Shown: in pieces, positions 1 to 10,996 of the stretch
Layout: each line of letters opens with the position of its first letter
Numbering within the stretch: position 1 is the first letter of the stretch
Assembly (NCBI RefSeq): GCF_000213175.1
Contig: NW_009799100.1
Coordinates: 3,723,099-3,787,098, forward strand
Reading direction: 5' to 3'
Origin: Neurospora tetrasperma FGSC 2508
Taxonomy: Eukaryota > Ascomycota > Sordariomycetes > Sordariales > Sordariaceae
Length of the DNA: 64,000 nt
Translations under genes and position numbers: made by a program
The notes under the pieces: model-generated
Seen by the model: only the letters and a program-made list of their open reading frames with translations
Told to the model about the DNA's origin: nothing
The model's database searches: none

Positions 1-2466
1 GGGTTTCCTTGTGCCTTTTCCTGCTGGCTGGGATGGACCACACCATGTCATCCGGCCCCGTCATGCAAAACTTTGAGTGAATGAACAAACCCCTTTGTGA
101 TGGAAAAGTCCCAGGGGGACGAGGAAGAATCAGACCGGCTTGAGATCCCGGTGGATCACGAGCGGATTACGGACTGGTCGAACGATAGCGTCCAACGCTA
201 CGAAGATGTGGAGGTGATGCTCTGAGAAGTGGAGAGGCACAAAGGCGGAAGCGAACGGCAACGTTCCTGGAAGCACGGCGCCAATGGCGATGCTTGTTTG
301 GACAAGAAGGAGGAGTCGCCAGGGTGTCCTGCCAGGGCCCCTTTGGAATTTCTGGGAGTTCCGGGTGATTTGCCCATTTGTGCCATGGTTCCCTGACAGC
401 GAGGTAGCCCCGCAAAGGACTGGTCGAATGGAACGGCCTCTGGGGATGTTTGATGCTGTTCCCGGTTCGCCAGTCAAAAGAACTGAAGGGACCCCGTCTC
501 CAGAACGGTCAGAACCCAACCAAGCTCCTGGGTTCTGAAACGGTGTTTGCCGGCGGGGTCACGTTCCAATGGGCCGCGGTCCCGCCTTGGAGTGACGGAG
601 TTCTCACCTACCATAGTCAGCGCTATTGATTGTGTGTGTTGACTGCTTGCTGACTGCCTGCTGGTGTGCCAGGCATGTTGAACAAAGAGGGCAAACACGA
701 CAACGGGATGGGCCGTGGTCATGTTTTTGTACCTCGCCGGACGGAGATGCTTTTGTCAACACCCGCCAGCCTTTCCCTTTGTTAATGTTCTCCAAGACGC
801 TTCTACCCGTTCTCCACCCACTCGTGGCCAACGCAAGGCATTTTCTTGCGCAAGGCAACCTTGACTTGCGAACTGAAGGCATTTGAGCCTCCAGTCGGTG
901 GGTTTTTCAACGTTGGGCATCCCATTGCGCTGGGACAGCTTCCGTTCTCCTCTTCAGTCTCCAGTGGTACCCACAACAGGATGTTGGGGTTACGTCCACA
1001 CAACATGACCTACCAAAAGAGCTGATTCGAATGCCCTGGCTGAGTATTTCGACTGATGCCGTCAAGAATTGCCGGTCCTGGCCGTCCTGGCTGTCTTGGG
1101 CATCATGATGTCCAGGAGATTGGGTTAATTATGGTGAGTTCGAAGGCTGCGATGAAGATTCGTCGTTGCGGTCCACTTGGTTCGATTGCTGCGACTAGGA
1201 GCAGAAAAAACCCTCTCAACCTGCCCGGAACTGAACATAACGTGCGCTATTGATAAGCGGTGGGCGGCCCAAATGGAACAACCTAAACAGAGGACCACAT
1301 GGCTGTTTTGGCCGGCGCCTGTCCCCGGGTCTCGCAACTGACATGGTGCCAGAAGCTAATACCGGTCCTGTCCCGAATTCCTGCTAGCGTGATGCGCCCA
1401 TCCCTTGCTTCCACCCTGTGAACATTGCCGCATTCTCGTCACGGTCACAAAGCGCAGGTGTCACTGGCGTGAGTGAGGCTGGGAAGGCATCGTCATGTCC
1501 ATGGACCTTCCACAATGGAATGGAGTGCCGGGAGAAGAATTTTTGTTTGCTGTGTACACTACATAGTTCATGTCTCCTCCGCCCGTTCCTGCGCTGACCG
1601 AGGCTTTTCGGGAACCAGCTGCTGTTTTCGGCTAGGAAACGACTGGGTATGTTTCCCGGTTACCACCCCGCCCCACGGCATGCTGCGGTCTGCCACCAGT
1701 CAGAGCATTGCTACGCGTAAGGAAAACGCACGGAAAACGCAGTAGAGCGGCGTATTGCAGAATACGATACTATCTTACCTTTCAGCGATACATCGATACC
1801 GTGTTTTACCGCCAGGAGCTGCTTCAGTTCTTGTCTAGGTACCTAGTCCTACTTGGGCGTGTTTTGCAGCCATGGTCAATTACATGATTGCACCGTCCAC
1901 CGTACCATTCGGTTGTTCCGTTTGGACAGGCATTCGTGCTATTCCACCTCACCTGGCGGTCTCCATGAGCTTGCCGGGATTGACTGTGCTCCTCCCGTCC
2001 CTATTCCCGCATGCCCGTAGCCTGTCAGTGGACAGCTCAAGAGCCACACCCAGAGGCAGTTTGCAGTTTGGGGTTTCCCACTGCAGCCGTACACTAGCCG
2101 TACCCCGTACCCCCCCCTTGGCTCCTCCCCCGGCCGCCCAGTTCCCTTTTCTTTCCCTCAATCCCTCTTCCCAGGAACGAGGAACCCTCTCCTCTCTTTC
2201 CTTATCCACACAACAGGACAACACACATAAGCCGTGTGTGTACCTTTATGTCCGTCAACAACCAAGGAGCTCGACCACAAATACTCCGAGTATAGACGAG
2301 GCAGTGATCGGCGCGAAATTAGTCGGAATTGCGGCGTTTTGGGTCTCACCTCACCTTTAGATATCCCAAGGGCTTGGAACCGAATAATACCGGCAAACAA
2401 ACAAACACCAACACCAAACAACACCACGAGTCGACCACCACCACCACTACTACCATACATTGACAT
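1..2466. other. Intergenic region and leader, no gene supported
   Basis: About 2.5 kb without a convincing coding region. The open frames are short, overlap on both strands and lack family-like motifs. The last few hundred bases are C/A-rich and pyrimidine-rich and probably hold the promoter and 5' leader of the gene starting at 2467. A perfect 12-bp palindrome, CTAGGTACCTAG, lies at 1835-1846. Nothing else is recognised. Confidence 0.5.
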
Positions 2467-3752
2467 ATGTCAGCCAACCCAACTACAGTCACACCAACCC
2501 ACCCTCAACAAAACGATTCTATGATCAAGAACAACGCCATCGTCATGAGTTCGGCTACACAGGGAGGACCCGCGGTCCCTAAGGAGGAGAAGAAGGGCTT
2601 CGGCAAGGTTCTGGCAAGAGTAAAGACGGTTCTGAGGACGAAGCGACTTTCGACCAGCGGCGCAAAGGCCGATCCCGCTGCTCCCGCCGAGAAAAAGGGC
2701 AAGGAAGCCGCCAAGAGGTAAGGCCTATTTTAGTCTGGCATTGTCGGGAGGGTTCTCATTGGACACTCTGGCTGGCATGCTGTCCGCTTTGGGTTGTGGT
2801 CAACCAACCCATCCAACTCTTGATGATGCATTTCACTTCCCTTTTAACTCCAGTCTCTAACGAATGACTATAGCACCACGAAGACGGCCCCTGCTGCTGC
2901 TGCTGCGGCGGCCAAGACTGTGGACGCCAATGCCCAAAAGGTCCCTCGCGCCCAGTTGTTTGAGGAGCGTGCCAAGAAGCTCGGTGAGCTCTATGGCTTG
3001 GAGCTGAAGCCTAGCGAGTGGCACTCGACCGAGGGTCATGCTCTCCGTGTTGAAAAGCCCATCAAGATGCGTGTCCACCGCAAATGCCACCAATGCGACA
3101 CCTCGTTCGGAGCTTCCAAGGAGTGCTCCAAGTGCAAGCATACGCGATGCAAGCAGTGCCCTCGTATTCCCTCCAAGAAGACCGAGGCCGAGAGGGAGGA
3201 GAGCAGGAAGAAGCGCGCTCAGATCATCAAGGATCGTGCCGAGAACGCCCCCATCGTCCCCGACTGGCACCCGAAGCGCGAGAAGGACCTCGTTCTCAGA
3301 CGTCCCGCCAAGACCGGAACTCAGGATCTGGTTCACAAGAAGCCTCGCCAACGTGTGCGCAGGACCTGCTGCGGCTGCAAGAACCTCTTCACTTCTGGAA
3401 ACAAGACTTGCACGGCCTGCCAGCACGTCCGTTGCACGGACTGCCCTCGAGACCCGTAAGTTTTAGCGCATATCGATGGCCTCGAGAAGCTAGTTATACT
3501 GACCCCTTGAACAGATCAAAGAAGGACAAGTATCCCTACGGCTATCCTGGAGACCAACCTTCGAAACGCCAGGCTTACTTCGAATGCAAGGCCTGCAAAA
3601 ACACCTTCGCTTCGGAGCCAACCGTCACCACCTGCCCCAAGTGCTTCAACAGAAACACCGAGCGACTTGCGCCGAAGCGGGTGGAACCTCAACCTGACCC
3701 TGAAGCTTGGAAGAGCATACAAGCAAAACTCGCGGCGATGAATCTCAAGTAA
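2467..3752 (+). CDS. Cys-rich protein with three zinc-ribbon-like modules, function unknown
   Basis: Three exons are read: 2467-2717, 2874-3455 and 3515-3752, giving about 356 aa. Introns begin GTAAGG and GTAAGT and end TAG and CAG, and the frame is kept across both. The N-terminal 90 residues are basic, Lys/Ala-rich and probably disordered. Three CxxC-type modules follow: near residue 155 (HRKCHQC, then CSKCKHTRCKQCP), near 248 (RTCCGCKNLF, then CTACQHVRCTDCP) and near 302 (YFECKACKNTF, then CPKCFNRNT). The first two end in a near-identical RCxxCPR segment, which suggests internal duplication. Zinc binding is inferred from Cys spacing. I know no function; it resembles conserved hypothetical proteins of filamentous ascomycetes. 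In-frame ATGs at 2521 and 2545 are alternative starts. It is convergent with the Pol32 gene, which ends 4.9 kb downstream. Confidence 0.8.
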
Positions 3753-6700
3753 CACGATACATTTCGGTGTCCTTGTCACTCTGCTAGGAGGGAAAGAAAG
3801 AAGGATATTAGAACACGATGAAAATGAAGGTTTAAGCGAAGGAAGCTGATGATAGCGTCTTTTTTTATTTGGATTCGTTTTGCTCTTTTTTTTGTTTTGG
3901 CTGGCTCTCACCCAGACTCTCGCAAGCTTTTATCGCTCACAAGATGCATGCATTCATTCATAAGGCCACACGCACCACCATCTTTAGCACGATATGAAAC
4001 ACACGCGCATGTTCTAACCCCATTTTGCATGCATGGATTTTTTTCTGCGACGAAACAACACCTCTGATCTTTTCCCGCATATTTCTCGTCATTCACTATG
4101 TCGGCGCTCGATTTGATACCCAACTTTACGGACCCTGCTTATCAACTGCGAAATCTGAGAAGAGAACAACTTGTCTGTTTAGGGAACAGCAAAGGAATGG
4201 AGGAAAGGTATCCCTCATAAAGGTCCCTGTGGTCATGGAAGGGAAACACTAGGATATATTTCTCCATAGGTGCAATATATCGATCTGTCTGATAAAACAA
4301 AGTGCCAGTCCTCTTTGCCCATAGTCAATCCCTCAATTATTTCCAGTGTATCATCCTCCCATGGCATCGGGGCTCCTTCTGGTTTTGACCAAAAGTCGCC
4401 ACTCACTCGTGTCACTCCCTGTGATACCAGGAACGCAAAAGCTTCGCACATCACATACCAATAGTGTTTACCCAAATCGGTGATCTTGTACCCGCGATGC
4501 GACATCGCGGCACACATACAGGCGCACACACGAACGCACACAATGCGCCTTCTTACCCGCTTGCCCGCCATGCCAGCTATTGTACTTATTCGCCACCTCA
4601 TCAATACACGACACACAAACAGCTCCCGTCTTTTACCCCTTACGCTTATTGGGCCCTTTGCTCCTCTCCAAGCCCAACCCGGAAGTGAGGGCCCCGTTGT
4701 CTCCGTCTCGTTGGCTCCCCTGTCCCCGAGCCGCCTCTCCTTTATTGCTCCCATGGGGATTCGTACCTGAGCCACTTTGCCTCAGTCTTGCTTGGATTGG
4801 TGTTACACAGAATGATAGAATGAAGCGAGAGAAAGGGGTGCTTTGCAGTTGGCGAGTTGGCTCCGAGGAGACGGTTAGCTACACGTGTACGCAGTACGTA
4901 GTCGTGCTATTAGTGCGCGGGTCGGAAACCGGACTAGCCAGCTGGCAACGCATGGAAGCACAATGTGTTAGACAATCCTTTCATTCAACTAATGGAATGA
5001 GAACAACTGCGATACATACCTACGTATTGACTCCATCACTTGCCCTACATACTCGGACCCGTTGACCGTTACATTTGAGTCTCCACATGTTCCGACGGAC
5101 GAGTCCCGGCTAGTCCAGTCCCTAGGGACCCCCACCACCAGCCGAGCCCGTCGACTCCATCAAGCCCGTTGAACCCGCCTGCCCGCCAGTCCATCGGAGA
5201 CCCCGTTTCCTCGGACCCAACTCCCTGGGCCTGGGTTTGGGAGGTCTAGGTCTTTTCGCCAGAATTCTCGTAATACATGTAGTTTAATGAAAACGCCAAT
5301 GAAACTTATTCGCGGGACGAGGCTCTGAGCGATGGACGGGTCTGGACTTGTTGAGAAAGGGACCTGCGGTGTTTGTTGGCTGAGCTGTTGGTTGGATGGG
5401 CTGATGTATCCCCTGACATAACATGAATAACATGAAGATGAAACCGGGTTTTATGGCCCAGAGTGAAATGGATAAATTGAAGAGAAGGGTCAGTGATTCC
5501 ACGAACGGCTGCTCAATTCCAGCCTCTGGTCTATACGTTGGGAAAAGCTACAGAATAATCGCAAGAGTCAAAATCCTAAGAATTCGGAAGTTGAACTTGT
5601 AAAGTGGGATCGTGCCCACCGCCGAACACTTGATTCTTTCTTGGCCGCCAAACACCTGGACAGTTTGTAGCTACACATACATACAGGCACACACGCACGC
5701 ACAAGCGAGGCCATACAACACCGCCTTTCTGATCAATTCGACTGGTTTCTGTACGGAATTTCAAGTTCTCCACGCCGCGCATTCTTACATATATATTATC
5801 AATACATTATGTCATCTTCACGAACACATTGTGGAAAGGTAACCCAGACAGTACCATCCGCTGGAAGCTTTTCCGACAACCAGATGACAAGGAGGGCGAC
5901 AAGGCAGGGTTCATGTTCGCAAGATCCCTCGTTGATATCTACACCGCCCGGCTTGTTGGGTCCGGTTGGCAAGGGCATCTCGTGTTGACCGGGCTCGCTC
6001 ATCTTGATCCCTTGACTCTAGCAAAGCCTGGTAAGCTCGGCAAGCCTGGTTGTCGGGAATGTGGATGGAGTCAAGGTGGTGGCCTTCCCCTTCCCTTGCT
6101 CACCTTGTCGCCCGCTTTCGCTACACTTATGGCATCCCGGATGCTTACCTTGGCCAGACTACGTACCGGATGACCGAAGCTTCGGTTATTAATGCTCTGG
6201 ATCAGGATAAATGACTTGAATGATGCCAATACTGAGCCCGGACTGTCGGAGCGCGGATGGGGGCGGGTGGCTAGGAGCTCTCTTTTGGAAGAAGGAAAAA
6301 TGACTTGTCCTGTCCATGACCATGTCAGCCATCGCATCACGGATTGCGAGCGTTTCCCGTAAGAAAGGATGGAGGCACCAAGATGATGAAATTCGATGTT
6401 ACTTATCCTGGCGACGACCGCCCGTTTCTACCAATAGTCCTCTGTGGCTCTTCTCGCACCGTTCTGAAAGTCATTGGAGTTGAAAGCAGTGTGTTTGCCT
6501 GAAATATACCGTACTAAATGCACAGCTCTTTTACGAGGATGCCGTCGGTGGTCGTTCAGCGTCCACCAGACGTACGTAGCCTCTCCTCCACCGACCGTCT
6601 TCGTTGTTCCTTCTTTTCTGGGCAATCCGATGACCGAACATCACACGCAGTGTTGTCGTGTGACTGGTTTGCGTGAATGAGGTACTGTCCGTTTTGTGTG

Positions 6701-8635
6701 TTTTAGCGCTTTCAGCTTTCAGTTGGGTGCTTGCGCAAGAATGGCGCAGATAAAAGTCCGAGGCGGAGAACAAACAGACATCTCTGAAATCTCACACACA
6801 TCCTTTAATCCACATGGCAAGTGGTGGTTGGGTGGGTGGCTTGCTATATGGGACAACCGGACTGGTTGCGTGGCTGAAGCTTTTTCCTCACTTCCAGCAG
6901 AAAGGGTCATCGCATGGCTCGACGTTGAGGCGAAACGGTTTCAGCAAAGCACGCAAGAAAAGGTTATGGATCGATGTCTCAAGACTCTCGGGAACAGAGA
7001 CCGATCGAAAGGGGAGTGCACGAGTGGTACAGTCATGCAGTGTAACAGAAGTGTAGGTAATAAGCTTCTTGTTGAAGAGTGAGAGTTTAAAGAAACCGAC
7101 TGCCTACCTCCTCTTGGTCTGACCTCTGAGACGATCCAACAAACAGGTCTCATGCCCAATATGCGCGGGCAAGATGATCCTCCGTTGTCATCACCTCAAG
7201 CCTCAAGATAACTGGAGGGTACCCGAGCCAGCGCCTACAAACAAGTAAACAGTGGACCAAACCTTGGCCAGGCCCTTTTACCGCCTCATTGTGGTTTATT
7301 ATCGTCAATGATCATCGGGCACCCCTTCTGCCCTCATGCCGTCTCTCTTTTTATGGTGTCTGCTCGGGCATGTTTGCCTTGATCTACACCATCACCTCCT
7401 CGTGCCCCTCTCGGGAAGCTCCTTTCTTTCCCGGACACCTTACCCCTCTTCTTTCCAAACTGTCGGGTATCATGATGTGACTTCACCCGTCCGTATTGGT
7501 GTAATGCCATGCATCCCGCCCATTTGGGTCGTTTATCGCAATGCTCGTTTTGTCAACTTCCCTAACACTCACCTACCCCCTGTCTCCATGGGACTTGTGT
7601 TTTCCACACCACTTTTTCTATCTCCTTTTTGCTCATCAACTTCCTGATAACACTATTCTTTGATTCTCGCCTCCCTCTTATATATTCGTATCCATACGAC
7701 TTTCTTAGTATTTAATGGTTTCGTTTATTTTTGTCCTGGCGACCCGGCGTGCCGTTTCTTGTGCGAAACAGTGTTCGACCCCTTACGACAGACATATGGG
7801 ATGCTGAAGTGAAGAGGAAAAAGAGGGCTACCAACATGAGACAAAGCACACATCTTTGAATTACTACCTGACTGGCTAGCTGACTACAGGACCTGCGACA
7901 CAGTTGGTTGTTTAGGAATATATACATTCCAGTTCACTTGCACAGTACTGTACGTTATCGATTTGAGACGTACATGCGTCTCTCACCCACACCGCCCGCT
8001 CGCTTGACAGATAGTCATGTAGGCCACTCCCTCGGTACTGTATCAAGGATAACGTGCAAAAATATGGCGTCGTCGGATCCGGGCATTGGCGCCGAAGCTA
8101 GGTATGCACACGTGTAAGGTATGTAGCGGAACGACGAGGAAGGGAGAGCGGTGGACAAATCGAAGACGGAGACGGAGATACAGAAACGTGATCTCTTGCC
8201 AGCACTGCTTTGCTACCGCTGTCTGCTTGTCTCTCCGAGCGCTTGGTTCCTTTCCAATCGCAAAACGTGAACGGAGAAAAGTGCTGCTGGTAATGCAGTG
8301 ATTGGTGACACAGAGATGCGCCACGCATAAAACTAAACACGACGCGACTATCACTGGGAAGAGAATGAAAAGGAAACAGGAAATATAAAGGACGCTGCAC
8401 TGAAGGGAGGCAATACGTTTTGCTTGTTGTGGTGTTATATAAGATGGTTGTAGTATAATTCTCCCCACGATGCCCAAGTAACTCTCCAAGAGAAGCAAGC
8501 GAAAAGTCAGTGATAATGAGGGTCAGGCAAAAGGCGCCTTGAGTTCCCGTGACACGCTAAGTTGATCAAACATCTGAACCAAGCAGAATTACAGCCCAAA
8601 ATACAGAGATTTTGCAAAGGTTGAGCCAGCCCAGA
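3753..8635. other. 4.9-kb convergent intergenic region, no gene supported
   Basis: This lies between two convergent 3' ends, so no promoter is required here, yet it is long. It holds CA/GT-rich low-complexity stretches near 4505-4550 and 5670-5705 and many short open frames on both strands. The longest is a minus-strand frame at 4233-4775 (180 codons), whose C-terminal half has a fairly protein-like composition but no motif I recognise. A missed small gene or a non-coding transcript is possible. Nothing is firm. Confidence 0.4.
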
Positions 8636-10166
8636 CTATTTCTTGGAGAAGAACGACATGATGTTGCCCTGCCCCTTGGGCGCAGGCTTCTTCGCTTTCC
8701 CGGCCGCCGCGGGTGGCGCCGAGTTCGCAACCTTGGGCTTTGGTTTGGCGGCTGGCGGAGCCTCATCCTCGGAGAAGGACTCCCAAGCAGGTTCCTGTAT
8801 GGTGACTGCGACGACACGTCAGTATCCATGTGACTATGGTCATACGGTGGTCGGGTTATCAAGTGTAACTTACCCAGATATCCCTGATCATCCATAATCT
8901 GCTTCTTCTTCATCACCCTCCTCTTTCCACGCCTCCTTCCATCCCCACTTGTCGTCACGATCTCCTTTTCCTCCTCTTTGGCAACCTCAGCCTTGGCGGG
9001 TGGCTCCTCGACGACAGGCTCTTCTTCTTCCTCTTCCTCTGGGACGGGAGAATCAGCTGTCTCTTCCATGTCCTCGTCTTCGTCGTCCTCCATCATTCTC
9101 CTCAGTTCCTCTTCACGCTCCTTCTTGCTCTTCCTCGTAGATACGGCACCCGGTTTTGGCAACGGAACGTCATCGTCATCCTCTCCATCGTCTGACAGGG
9201 CAGCAGGTGTCTCCTCGGCAGCGGTTGTAGACTTTTCCGACGTCTTGGCCTTCTTGGGCAGGGAAGCGGCCTTGGAGAAGGCTTGCATAATACCAGAAGC
9301 GGCGGAGGTATTACGTTTGAGTGATGGCGCAGGTTTCTTGGTGGTGGCAGTCAGTGCTTCGGGTTCCATAGCCGGTGCAGCGGATTTGCTCTCCTCCTGG
9401 GGCTTTGCTGGTGCGGCGGCAGGGGCGGGCGCTGGCGATGGTTTAGCGGGTGCCGTCTTGGTGGGTGCTGCTTTGGTCTTCGACTCTTGCTTGGCGGGTG
9501 CGGCAGCCTTGAGTCCGAGTCCCTTTCTTTCTCTTCGGCGTACGTGAGAATTGACGATGGTCCGGGGCCGTGGCTTCTTAGCATCATCCTTGATGGCTAG
9601 CGCACTTTGAGCGGCATCAACAAGCAGCGTAAGATCCTTCGCTGGGTGAGGTCCGACGCTGTAGACATGTATCGATGATATTGTCTCGTACTCTTTGAGG
9701 ACGTCTGCTAACCGCTCCTCCTGGACCAGTACGAGAGTGTATGAGGGCACTTCTTCGTCATCAACCGGGTCCGCGTCGGGAAGCGAACTAGGCAAGTCGA
9801 TGTCCATGGCGTTGCCATTTTGATTCTGGACAGACTTCTTGATACCGTATAGCAGGTAAGTGGCATAGACAGTCCCGGGCTTCTTGCTGCTCTGGGTCTT
9901 GTGGAAATCATAGAGCATTCTACTTGGTGTAAGTCATTGCTGATTCTTGAATCTTCCGCTCGTTAACTTACTGTTTCGCTACATTGGGGTGTACACGCAG
10001 GGCCCGACTCAGCAAGCGATAGGTGACCTGAAGTTTGATCTCATGTTAGTCGCGGCTCTGCACCTTTCAGCTTCAATGCCATCAACGAGTTGTAATCGGG
10101 TGGGTGACCTACCACCTTGTCCTCACTGAGGATATTCTCGGCCAAGTACGTCTTGTAATCCTCCAT
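8636..10166 (-). CDS. POL32: DNA polymerase delta subunit Pol32/CDC27 (p66-like)
   Basis: Four exons on the minus strand, 10166-10113, 10027-9972, 9919-8874 and 8805-8636, give about 441 aa. This is the nuclear third subunit of DNA polymerase delta, linking the polymerase to PCNA in replication and repair. The N-terminal winged-helix region runs across exons 1-3: MEDYKTYLAENIL, then VTYRLLSRALRVHPNVAKQ, then MLYDFHKTQ and VYATYLLYG. A long Ala/Lys/Pro/Glu-rich disordered middle follows. The last intron (8806-8873) joins DDQGYL to VTIQEPAWESFSEDE, a conserved block near the C-terminus. The protein ends in QGNIMSFFSKK, a canonical PCNA-interacting PIP box (Q-x-x-I-x-x-F-F) at about residues 431-438. 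An upstream in-frame extension before the ATG is possible, but the chosen start matches the usual length of the domain. It is divergent from MCD4, 830 bp away. Confidence 0.92.
8641..8664 (-). other. PCNA-interacting PIP box of the Pol32 subunit
   Basis: The minus-strand codons just before the TAG stop encode QGNIMSFF followed by SKK. The Q-x2-I-x2-FF spacing is the known PCNA-binding consensus, and a C-terminal position is typical of polymerase delta third subunits. Confidence 0.88.
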
Positions 10167-10996
10167 GGCGAGAACAAAGCGTTTATTGATCTGAAGACAC
10201 TGCCTTCGTTAGCAGTGATAGCTTGGGCTAATCAAAGTCGATGGAGTCAAGGTGGAAGTGATCAAAAGAGCAAAAGCCGATAAATGATTGATGTCTGAGG
10301 CGCGTCGTCGACGTGAATTTGCCCGGCAGGCAAGCCAGCGCTCCCCGCGAAGTCACGTTTAGCGGCTTTGGTGTTGGTTTCTCGAGTGGCGCCCGTGCGG
10401 CCCCTGGGTGCCTGGTTCCCGTCTCTCCGCAGGGGAAGGAGCACCCAAAGCACTAGTGTACTGTAGGTAAGTAGCCGAAACTGACCGACAGACACTCTGA
10501 CAGGCTGCCTGACAGTTGGCGTGCACCCTGACGGGCCACGAGTTTCAGTATTCCGGGGCTGCCATGCGGTGCAGGTACCTCACTGGCTCAACGCCTAGCC
10601 TGAAGAGCTCCCCCCCCGTCGTGGCATTGGCACCATGAATCGCAACTGGAACCTCGAGCTTTACACAGTCCCTTGACTTTTTTCTTCTTCTATTTTTGGC
10701 AGCTGAGCTTTGGTTGATTCTCTTCCAAGTGCCTGGAGGGCCTCTGTGACCCTTTTCCTTCGCTTCAACCAGCTGTGTTAAAGTCCCCAAGCTCTGCTTC
10801 GCGTCCAGGGCGATATCATTGAACGAAGCCCCCCCCCCCTAACTTTGTCGACATCCAACTGCCCCTGCTGCGCCATGATGCGCCCGACTTAATATCCACG
10901 ATTCGCATATAGAACAGAGCTCGATATAGTAATTGTACAGATTCACGAAAACGTCCATCCTTAGACGGCCATTTTTGGCCTCAAATCGACTTCATC
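10167..10996. promoter_or_regulatory. Shared divergent promoter region of Pol32 and MCD4
   Basis: The 830 bp between two divergent start codons must hold both promoters. C runs are visible at about 10608-10617 and 10829-10840. The MCD4 start codon sits in a good context (catcATGG). I could not assign transcription factor sites. Confidence 0.5.

Noticed and set aside
4233-4775. A 180-codon minus-strand frame between the Cys-rich gene and Pol32
   Set aside because: Part of it is a translated GT repeat and the rest lacks a recognisable domain. Kept only as a weak candidate in the gap entry.
8978-9547. A Ser/Ala/Gly-rich + strand frame inside the Pol32 gene
   Set aside because: It is the reverse complement of the Ala/Lys/Glu-rich linker of Pol32, and its low-complexity composition explains its openness.
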